The translations under genes were made by a program, and so were the position numbers. The notes under the pieces are model-generated. The model did not search any database, was not told the DNA's origin, and saw nothing but the letters and a program-made list of their open reading frames with translations. A stretch of DNA of 10,093 bases from Planctomycetota bacterium (GTDB lineage Bacteria > Planctomycetota > Planctomycetia > Planctomycetales > Planctomycetaceae): the NCBI GenBank assembly GCA_024278285.1, contig JAJRTM010000783.1, positions 1 through 10,093 of the forward strand. The letters run 5' to 3'. Positions 1 to 5,426 of this stretch are shown here, piece by piece; position 1 is the first letter of the stretch, and each line of letters opens with the position of its first letter.

Positions 1-1122
1 CCGCAGGCACCGAAAGAAATTCGCGGGCCGTTTTCGCCCATTTCAACTTCGGTTAGTGGAATCGAAATTTGCGAACACTTTCCAAAACAAGCCGCGATGA
101 TGGAGAAGTTCGCCATCATTCGTTCGATGGATGCCACCGCGAGTAATCATACCCCAACTACATTCCAGGCGGCTAATCCGAAATCTCGCCGAACGAATGA
201 TAATCGAGATGGCGGCGGCTACCCTTCCATGGGATCAGTCGCTGCAAAATTCCGTGGTCCGAATGTGACAGGAATGCCCGCCAACGTTGCGCTGGCAGAT
301 AGTATGGTTTCAGACATTTATGGGGCAGGATTACTCGGACACCGCTACGAACCTCTCGATGGAGTGAAGTCTGCGGGAAAATTCGGGATGCCCCAGGGGA
401 TTGAAATTCCTCGCTTGAGTGATCGAAACGATTTGCGATTCAAACTGGATCGATTAAAAAAACAAGCCGACGGTTCTCCCGGTTTCCTGCTTCAAGAACG
501 TTATGTGCAAGAAGCGTACGACATGGTCCTTTCGGGGAAAGTTTCCAAGGCATTTGATCTGAGTCAAGAATCGCAAGAAGTCCGTGATCAATATGGGAAG
601 CATTCTTTCGGCGAAAAAACGCTTTTGGCAAGACGGTTGGTTGAATCGGGAGTAACCTTCGTCACGCTCAGCGATGCGTGGGGGCATTGGGATCATCATG
701 GCGATGAAGTGAAGTGGGGCGGGATTGTGAAAGGCTTAAAGCCGATGCTGCCTGTTTTCGATCATGGGATTACAACGCTGATTAACGACTTGGAACAGCG
801 CGGTCTGCTCGATTCAACACTCGTTCTTGTCTTGGGAGAATTCGGGCGCGGTCCGGTTTTGACAAAAACAAATGGGCGTGGTCATTGGACGCCAGTTATG
901 TCGATGCTTGTTGCCGGTGCAGGAGTCCCCGGCGGTCAGGTGATCGGAGCGACCGACCGGCGTGGTGGTTCAATCGAAAAGCGACGTTTGGGCCCCGGCG
1001 ATCTCGGTGCGATCGTCTTCAGAAAACTGGGGATCGATCCCTATAGTGCCTGGATAACTCCCAGCGGTCGCCCCACCCCACTGGTCGATGGCCCGGCTGC
1101 CCCTATTCAAGAACTTGGCTGA
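1..1122 (+). CDS. DUF1501 family protein, 3' part (partial, start outside window)
   Basis: The frame is open from base 1 to a TGA at 1120-1122, giving 373 residues. The first ATG at position 97 is internal, because typical family sequence (PFSPISTSVSGIEICEHFP, then FAIIRSMD) lies before it. DUF1501 proteins are usually well over 400 residues with an N-terminal Tat-type export signal, so the signal and first motif are missing here. Visible family motifs are GHWDHHGD (around 690-710), RGLLDSTLVLVLGEFGRGP (around 800-855), GRGHW (near 880) and the closing GDLGAIVFRKLGIDP. The family has a sulfatase/alkaline-phosphatase-like fold and in planctomycetes usually accompanies DUF1549/DUF1553 proteins. 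Its substrate is not known. No such partner is visible; it may lie upstream of the window. Confidence 0.9.
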   Translation, partial: PQAPKEIRGPFSPISTSVSGIEICEHFPKQAAMMEKFAIIRSMDATASNHTPTTFQAANPKSRRTNDNRDGGGYPSMGSVAAKFRGPNVTGMPANVALADSMVSDIYGAGLLGHRYEPLDGVKSAGKFGMPQGIEIPRLSDRNDLRFKLDRLKKQADGSPGFLLQERYVQEAYDMVLSGKVSKAFDLSQESQEVRDQYGKHSFGEKTLLARRLVESGVTFVTLSDAWGHWDHHGDEVKWGGIVKGLKPMLPVFDHGITTLINDLEQRGLLDSTLVLVLGEFGRGPVLTKTNGRGHWTPVMSMLVAGAGVPGGQVIGATDRRGGSIEKRRLGPGDLGAIVFRKLGIDPYSAWITPSGRPTPLVDGPAAPIQELG

Positions 1123-1215
1123 TCTTTCCCTGTCATTCAAGCAATTTAGCCGGGAGAAGTTCGCTTTCTCTACCGCTGGAATCTGTCATCCCTTTCCCTT
1201 CTGTTTGAACTGGCT

Positions 1216-1341
1216 ACAATTGTATTATAGGTTGTTAGTAGGGTCCGCTATTGCGGACCACCGCGTGAAATAGGGGGATCCACTTCCCATCGTGGTCCGC
1301 GGGTAGCGGACCCTACATCAATGCTGAATAGATACAATTGT
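1216..1341. repeat. REPIN/MITE-like element: two palindromic units in inverted order with outer terminal repeats
   Basis: Two hairpin units, GGTCCGCtattGCGGACC (1242-1259) and GGTCCGCgggtaGCGGACC (1294-1312), face each other. Each is bordered on the outside by GTAG/CTAC, so 1238-1261 and 1293-1316 form a near-perfect inverted repeat. An outer inverted repeat ACAATTGTAT (1216-1225) / ATACAATTGT (1332-1341) encloses the pair. This is the arrangement of REPINs or small non-autonomous elements mobilised by RAYT-type transposases; no transposase is present. It fills most of the gap between the DUF1501 gene and the isomerase gene and could also end transcription of the former. No clear target-site duplication is visible. 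Confidence 0.65.
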
Positions 1342-1382
1342 GGGATTCATTTCTGTTTTTTACGTTTGAGGAAAAGTTGATT

Positions 1383-2300
1383 ATGCGTTGTTTTCGATTA
1401 CCGTCTGCGTTGCCTCTGTTTATTTTGATGCTCTCTGTTTTTGTTGTCGCGGGATGTATTCGCTCCAAGCCAGGCGAACCTGAAGCGAGTTCGCCAACAG
1501 TTCCAGGTGTGAGTGATCTATCTGCACCGGCAGGCGATTCGGAACCCGAACCAGGTGAAACATTTCAAGTGAAATTTGAGACCAGTAAAGGTGACTTCAT
1601 CGTAGAGGCTTACAGCGGCTGGGCACCAATTGGAGCTGCCCGCTTCAAAGAGTTGGTCACTTCCGGGTTTTACGATGGTTGCCGTTTCTTTCGCGTTATC
1701 CCTGGCTTTATGGTTCAATGGGGAATTAATGGAGACCCAAAAGTTCAGAAAAAGTGGGTTAATAATATGATTCCAGATGAAAAGGTGCTTCAGAAAAACA
1801 GACGTGGAACAATCTCTTTCGCAAAAAGCAGTGCACCCAATTCTCGCACCGCCCAAATCTTCATTAATTACAAAGATAATACGGCCAACTTGAATCCGCA
1901 GGGATTTTCACCATTTGCCAAAGTCATTCAAGGGATGGATGTGGTGGATGCCATCAATGCTGAATATCGCCAAACTCCAAAGCAAGGAAGAATCCAATCT
2001 GAAGGAAATGCTTATCTGAATAAAGAATTTCCCAATTTGGATTACATCATTAAAGCGACCATTATCGACCCTACTGCTGATGACAAAACTGAAGCCGAAT
2101 CAAGCCCCCCCAAAACAGAAGCTTCAAAAACCAAATCTTCTGAGCCTAAAAAAGCAGAACAACCCAAAACGACCGAGCCAGAGAAAAAGGCTGCCAAAGA
2201 GGAACCAAAAAAAGAAACAAAACCAGCAGCCAGTAAAACTCCTGCAACGAAAGAGAAAAAAGAGTCTCCCAAACCAGAGACTATTGAAGAAGTAAAATAG
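1383..2300 (+). CDS. Lipoprotein peptidyl-prolyl cis-trans isomerase, cyclophilin type
   Basis: Predicted 305-residue protein that would catalyse proline isomerisation outside the cytoplasm. The ATG at 1383 is chosen over the upstream in-frame TTG at 1338: it follows a GAGG ribosome site (1368-1371) and puts a lipoprotein signal first, with basic MRCFR, a hydrophobic stretch and lipobox VAGC (lipidated Cys25). The TTG start would lie inside the repeat element. The cyclophilin domain spans about residues 61-229. The motif FFRVIPGFMVQWG carries the catalytic Arg (R104) and Gln (Q112), followed by RRGTISFAKS, TAQIFIN and FAKVIQGMDVVDAI. The usual Trp near the active site is not evident (NLNPQGFSPF). 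Residues 230-305 are a K/E/P-rich low-complexity tail, perhaps a wall or envelope spacer. The next gene begins 35 bases downstream, so co-transcription is plausible. Confidence 0.9.
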   Translation: MRCFRLPSALPLFILMLSVFVVAGCIRSKPGEPEASSPTVPGVSDLSAPAGDSEPEPGETFQVKFETSKGDFIVEAYSGWAPIGAARFKELVTSGFYDGCRFFRVIPGFMVQWGINGDPKVQKKWVNNMIPDEKVLQKNRRGTISFAKSSAPNSRTAQIFINYKDNTANLNPQGFSPFAKVIQGMDVVDAINAEYRQTPKQGRIQSEGNAYLNKEFPNLDYIIKATIIDPTADDKTEAESSPPKTEASKTKSSEPKKAEQPKTTEPEKKAAKEEPKKETKPAASKTPATKEKKESPKPETIEEVK

Positions 2301-2335
2301 ATCTTTTTCTGTCGGAGTATGTACGAAGGCATTCA

Positions 2336-2809
2336 ATGGTTGATACGAAAAAATCTTTACGTCGAGAAATTCAGTATGCGAATCTTGACGAACTGGTTGC
2401 CGATGCACAGCGACTTGTTTCATTGAATGCGACCACAACAGGAAACTGGTCGGCTGGTCAAATCTTCGAACATCTTGCACGAGTGATGGAAAAATCGATT
2501 GATGGTTTTGAAACACCGCCGCTGCCGTGGATCGTGCGATTGGGGATGCGAATATTTCTTAAGAATAAAATTCTTAACCAACCGATGTCGCCTGGCTTTA
2601 AGTTGCCCAAGCGAGCCGAGGCGGAAATTGTCGCTGATCCGATTGATGAGCAAAAATCGCTCGATCATTTGAAACGGGCGGTATCACGATTGAAATCGGA
2701 AACGGAACGAAAGCCAAGTCCTTTCCTCGGGCGACTCACTCTCGATGAATGGAACCAACTCCACACACGCCATGCTGAAATGCACATGAGCTTTCTTAGT
2801 GAATCATAA
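2336..2809 (+). CDS. DUF1569 domain protein (DinB-like fold)
   Basis: Predicted 157-residue soluble protein. It has no signal peptide or membrane segment. The ATG at 2336 has GAAGG at 2325-2329, a good ribosome site at normal spacing. The layout NWSAGQIFEHLARVMEKSIDGF (His46) near the N-terminus and LDEWNQLHTRHAEMHMSFL at the C-terminus (His143, His146, His150) fits DUF1569, a family in the DinB/YfiT four-helix bundle group whose histidines commonly bind a metal. The exact reaction of this family is unknown, so no substrate is assigned. It follows the isomerase gene in the same direction with a 35-base gap, possibly one operon. No clear terminator follows it. Confidence 0.8.
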   Translation: MVDTKKSLRREIQYANLDELVADAQRLVSLNATTTGNWSAGQIFEHLARVMEKSIDGFETPPLPWIVRLGMRIFLKNKILNQPMSPGFKLPKRAEAEIVADPIDEQKSLDHLKRAVSRLKSETERKPSPFLGRLTLDEWNQLHTRHAEMHMSFLSES

Positions 2810-3254
2810 GAGAGTTCACGCGGGTGTGCTGTTCAAAAGTGTCTGGTATTTGTTTTGTCCCGACTTGTCCAGGGTAGAAAACGATACATCATTCGGAAAT
2901 AAACGATTGAACGGAGTAAAAATATTCTTGTAAGCTCAATAGGAAGCGGGTTGGTTTCTTTTATTGAATTCTGTATGATTCCGTGAACTTTCGAGGCAGT
3001 TTTTTGTCTTGAAATCAGGGTTCGTCAGAAAAGTCCTCTGTCTGCTCACTGTGGTTTCGAGGTTTCTGGCAGAGTCCATCAACATTGGAAGATGTAGTGA
3101 GCATTGTTGCCATAACAGCAAGCGACTTCCTGTTTTTGAATCTGTATTACTAACGGTAAAAGTTTGCGAACGGCTCGCAAATTATAGGAAAGTATCAATT
3201 TGGTTACGGCGGTCAGAACAGACCAGCCGTGCTGGGATTTCTTGACTTCCCATT
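2810..3254. other. Non-coding gap before the tRNA gene
   Basis: About 445 bases with no convincing gene. Two small dyads can be seen: TTTGCGA-acggc-TCGCAAA at 3163-3181, and CGGCGGTC-agaaca-GACC(A)GCCG at 3207-3229. Either could belong to the control region of the tRNA, but no confident -35/-10 pair was found. The in-frame stretch at 3009-3245 has no good start, ribosome site or recognisable protein features. Confidence 0.5.
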
Positions 3255-3328
3255 GGGGCTGTAGCTCAATCGGTTAGAGCAGCGAACTCATAATTCGTTG
3301 GTTCTCGGTTCAAGTCCGAGCAGCCCCA
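3255..3328 (+). tRNA. tRNA with anticodon CAT (tRNA-Met, or tRNA-Ile2)
   Basis: Full cloverleaf of 74 bases without encoded CCA. Acceptor stem GGGGCTG/CAGCCCC (3255-3261 / 3321-3327), D arm GCTC/GAGC, anticodon stem GCGAA/TTCGT with loop CTCATAA, T arm CTCGG/CCGAG with loop TTCAAGT, discriminator A3328. It lacks the initiator features (C-A mismatch at the acceptor end, GGG/CCC anticodon stem), so it is not tRNA-fMet. Elongator tRNA-Met and lysidine-modified tRNA-Ile2 both have CAT; the GCGA...TTGGT...GTTCAAGTCC pattern resembles Ile2 somewhat, so the amino acid is not certain. The 3' part doubles as the attachment site of the element and stays intact after integration. Confidence 0.93.
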
Positions 3329-3333
3329 TTTTT
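3284..3333. repeat. attL: 50-bp core direct repeat (left copy, within the tRNA)
   Basis: Runs from G3284 in the anticodon stem through the tRNA 3' end to TTTTT at 3329-3333, and is identical to 9363-9412. The bases just outside differ (C3283 against T9362; A3334 against G9413), so the repeat ends are sharp. Its left edge in the anticodon arm is typical for tyrosine integrases that use tRNA genes. Confidence 0.92.
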
Positions 3334-4503
3334 AACTCCATTCTCAGTAACGACTTGCGACTGATTACCAGATTCCTCAGATGGCTGATTATCGGGGGTG
3401 TTAGCCGGAGTGTTAGCTACGACTTGCCTCAGCCGCTTTACAGTTGCCTTTGCATCCTCACCAACATAGAACTGCATTGTGGTTGAAATCTCCCGATGTC
3501 GCATCAATTCCTTCAATTCAGCAGGCATGATCAGCTTTGACCAGCGAAGCCCGAAAGCCCTTCGCAGATCGTGAGCAGATGCAAACTTTGTTTTGCCCGA
3601 TGTTGATTCAGCAACTTTAATGCCTGCAGATTCTCCGATATCAGATATCAGCCCGGACGCTGTATCTGTTCGGATTCGTTGTTTACGATCACGGGAACCT
3701 ATCGGATTGAAAACAAATCCTTCCCGGTCTCCCCTGGGAATCTCTTTCAGCATGTCCGCAAACTCGGGTGCCATTGGGGTTTGACTGTATCGACGGCCTT
3801 TCTGGGCGTGTGCTTGGATGTGGAAGAGTTCACTTTCCAGATCAACACAGATGTTGCTTTCATCAGTCCAATGAAGTTTGAGAGCTTCCCCGAGCCGCAA
3901 CCCTGACCACCACAGCCCTTTTAGTAGAAAGATCCACTCATCAGGTGTTTTCGAGTTAATTGAATCAACCTTCTCGATTAATCGCTCAAACTCTTCCGCT
4001 GTGATCGGCCTGCCCTTCATTGCTGGGGTATATTTCGGCATTCGTATTTTGGGAACAACCGGGATAAACTTCTGATCGACTGCCCACGTGAGAGCCACCT
4101 TCAAGAGAACAAGGTTTGATTTGATAGTAGCCTCGGCATTTTTCTGTTTCCTCATGCCTGCCTGGAACTTACTGATTGCAGCCTCGTTCAAACTGCAAAG
4201 CAGCTTCGGGTTGATAATTCGTTCCAGTGAGTTGAATGAAGTCCGATAGCGTTCGCCTGTTGAGTCTGGATGCCCCGATAGATATTCATCATCGAACCGT
4301 TTCCGAAAGGCTTCCCACATCATGCGGATATCCTCGTGATACGTTCCGTTGAGTAACTCGCTTTCGAGATTGCCTGCAAAGCGTTCAGCATCTCGCTTGA
4401 TTTTCGTTTCTGTTGACCGGGTTTTCTTCCGGCCTGTAACTGGATCAACCCATTGGCAAACGAAATTCGTTCTGCCCTTCGGTTTGAATACGGTGATGTT
4501 CAT
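3310..4503 (-). CDS. int: Tyrosine recombinase (integrase) of the element
   Basis: 397-residue site-specific recombinase, predicted to join the element's attachment site to the tRNA gene and, with an excision factor, to reverse this. All catalytic residues are visible: R203 (SGLRLGEAL), K235 (AQKGRRYS), H311 and R314 (HDLRRAF), H336 (LMRHREIS) and nucleophile Y346 (MQFY). Residues 1-55 look like an arm-binding domain and about 60-150 like a SAM-like core-binding domain. The ATG at 4503 is preceded by AGGAAGG, a strong ribosome site. The gene reads towards the tRNA; its stop (3310-3312) and last codons lie antisense within the tRNA 3' end, inside the core repeat, so the protein end would be unchanged after excision. 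The C-terminal tail has an ANTPANTPDN repeat produced by candidate arm sites in the DNA. Confidence 0.95.
   Translation of the reverse strand: MNITVFKPKGRTNFVCQWVDPVTGRKKTRSTETKIKRDAERFAGNLESELLNGTYHEDIRMMWEAFRKRFDDEYLSGHPDSTGERYRTSFNSLERIINPKLLCSLNEAAISKFQAGMRKQKNAEATIKSNLVLLKVALTWAVDQKFIPVVPKIRMPKYTPAMKGRPITAEEFERLIEKVDSINSKTPDEWIFLLKGLWWSGLRLGEALKLHWTDESNICVDLESELFHIQAHAQKGRRYSQTPMAPEFADMLKEIPRGDREGFVFNPIGSRDRKQRIRTDTASGLISDIGESAGIKVAESTSGKTKFASAHDLRRAFGLRWSKLIMPAELKELMRHREISTTMQFYVGEDAKATVKRLRQVVANTPANTPDNQPSEESGNQSQVVTENGVKNGAART
3402..3418. repeat. Candidate integrase arm site, left (17 bp)
   Basis: TAGCCnGAGTGTTAGCT, with G at the variable position. The same sequence with A occurs at 9233-9249 in the same orientation near the other end. 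GTGTTAGC also occurs twice in tandem here (3398-3405 and 3410-3417), about one helical turn apart. It lies 68 bases inside attL, within the int coding end. A role as an integrase arm-binding site is inferred from position and repetition. Confidence 0.5.
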
Positions 4504-4944
4504 TAAAATGCCTTCCTGAAAATGAAAAGAACCCCAGCCAAATCGTGTAGTGCCGATTGACTGAGGTTCCGGAAGCAGCTTTCGCCGCTAACTGATCAAA
4601 TTATATGGCTGCACTACCAGCCGGCTTTTTTTACGATAGGGAATTCCTATCGAGTCTGGCAAGGCCATTGTTCCAAGTAATCCCCTGGTGGTCCCGAAAT
4701 CATCCTACAGCAATTACCCCCTTTGCGATTTTTACTGGCTGCAAAAAATCCTGACGGTAGATTGTGGTTTCCGCTGATCAGATTGCAGAGATTAAGACCC
4801 CCATTGCCTAATTACAGCAAGATTCTCACGCATGTTTGGGCTTTGAACTGACCAGTTCCTTTGCGTCTCGATTTCTTCGTTGCGATAGTTACAGACTATC
4901 GCTGTAGGCTATCGCTGGGATCAATCGCGGGTTGAAGTGGCAGG
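4504..4944. promoter_or_regulatory. Non-coding region upstream of int with dyads and direct repeats
   Basis: About 440 bases without a convincing gene. It holds the int ribosome site, the candidate structured RNA, and a near-palindrome CGATAGGgaattCCTATCG at 4634-4652. It also has TACAGCAA twice (4706-4713, 4813-4820), the inverted repeat GCGATAGTtacagACTATCGC at 4882-4902, and a further direct copy CTATCGCTG at 4909-4917 (first at 4896-4904). These dyads could be operator or excisionase sites controlling int. No specific promoter could be assigned with confidence. Confidence 0.4.
4531..4628 (-). ncRNA. Candidate structured RNA upstream of int
   Basis: Read on the - strand, the stems nest without conflict: GTAGTGC/GCACTAC (4611-4617 with 4547-4553, 7 bp), TTGAT/GTCAA (4595-4599 with 4557-4561), and GCGGC-GAAA-GCTGC (4588-4575), a GNRA tetraloop hairpin. 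An outer AGCC/GGCT pair (4623-4626 with 4536-4539) can be added. A local alternative GGCTG-CAGCC hairpin (4607-4622) would compete with the long stem. Read on the + strand, that local hairpin is followed by seven T (4626-4632) and resembles a terminator. It could be a leader of int or a separate small RNA. The family is not recognised. Confidence 0.3.
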
Positions 4945-5142
4945 TCATCGCAAGAGTTTTTGATACAGTCCGCCCGCAAAGTATGCGGCAGCAGCAACCA
5001 GTTTTTTTATTTTCTGTGGGAGAAAATATCTGAGCATCGGCTTCGCCATTGCAGTGATTGAATCGCCCAGAAGGAACCATTGATTTCCTGAGAGGCTGAA
5101 CCTATTACCGCTGAGGGTCTGATAGTTCATGGCTATCGCCAT
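4945..5142 (-). CDS. Possible small basic protein, 65 aa (uncertain)
   Basis: An open frame on the same strand as the other element genes, overlapping the end of the zinc-ribbon gene by 38 bases. The ATG at 5142 is preceded by AGG at about nine bases, an acceptable ribosome site; a second ATG follows four codons later. The product would be 65 residues. Its C-terminal half (MLRYFLPQKIKKLVAAAAYFAGGLYQKLLR split around residues 36-65) is basic and moderately hydrophobic or amphipathic, without a clear membrane span. No family is recognised. Overlap and direction fit translational coupling, but length and lack of homology leave it doubtful. Confidence 0.3.
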   Translation of the reverse strand: MAIAMNYQTLSGNRFSLSGNQWFLLGDSITAMAKPMLRYFLPQKIKKLVAAAAYFAGGLYQKLLR

Positions 5143-5377
5143 CGTTTCTTACCTGCGGAAAAACATCCAACCACGGCACCAGCCGCCCGTTTGCGTTCAG
5201 CTTGATGGCCTGATTGCATTCGGCACATCTGAAGAAATTCGCTGGTCCGTCCTTCACTTCGACTGCCTCGAATGTCAGACAGATCGGACAGGTTTTATGT
5301 TGAGCGAATAGTGATTTCATTGTTGAGTTACTTTCGTTTTTTTGTCGTGTGACACTGTGACAGTGTGACACAACCAT
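5105..5377 (-). CDS. Small zinc-ribbon protein
   Basis: Up to 90 residues, with CPIC (C30, C33) and CAEC (C51, C54) forming a four-cysteine zinc ribbon, and a short C-terminal tail containing GRLVPWLDVFPQ. Zinc ribbons of this size often bind nucleic acid or act as a subunit adaptor; the role here is unknown. The start is uncertain. The ATG at 5377 lies ten bases past the primase stop but has no clear ribosome site, and its first codons are read out of a block of TGTGACA repeats. The ATG at 5320 (71 residues, MKSLFAQHKTCPIC) begins just before the first cysteine pair and may be the real start. The position right after the primase-like gene suggests co-expression and perhaps a shared task in replication. 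Confidence 0.6.
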   Translation of the reverse strand: MVVSHCHSVTRQKNESNSTMKSLFAQHKTCPICLTFEAVEVKDGPANFFRCAECNQAIKLNANGRLVPWLDVFPQVRNDGDSHELSDPQR

Positions 5378-5426
5378 TGTTTTCTAGCTAAGTTTTGGGG
5401 GTTGTGTCATTTGTCACACTGTCACA
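5348..5426. repeat. 8-bp iteron-like repeats forming a 15-bp perfect inverted repeat
   Basis: On the + strand, TGTGACAC, TGTGACAG and TGTGACAC follow without gaps at 5348-5371. The opposite orientation, TGTCACACTGTCACA, lies at 5412-5426 and is the exact reverse complement of 5356-5370, with 41 bases between the arms. The 13-bp palindrome CACTGTgACAGTG sits at 5353-5365. The block covers the primase gene end and the zinc-ribbon gene start. Tandem short units next to a replication-type gene resemble origin iterons; an operator or an RNA hairpin controlling translation of the next gene is the alternative. Confidence 0.55.

Noticed and set aside
1338..1382. Upstream TTG start for the isomerase
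   Set aside because: It would start inside the repeat element and put 15 residues before a proper lipoprotein signal; the ATG at 1383 has a ribosome site.
2042..2332. 96-aa hydrophobic frame on the - strand under the isomerase tail
   Set aside because: It is the antisense of the K/E/P-rich low-complexity tail, which always yields Phe/Ser/Gly-rich shadow frames.
3009..3245. 78-aa frame on the + strand upstream of the tRNA
   Set aside because: TTG start, no ribosome site, composition without protein-like features.
4531..4632. Hammerhead or twister ribozyme
   Set aside because: The conserved core sequences of these classes are not found on either strand; only generic stems and a GNRA loop are seen.
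4889..5080. 63-aa frame on the - strand overlapping the possible 65-aa gene
   Set aside because: No ribosome site, and its end coincides with the GCGATAG dyad; the other frame has the better start.
5348..5426. CRISPR-like repeats
   Set aside because: The units are 8 bp and contiguous or inverted, with no spacers; no cas gene is present.
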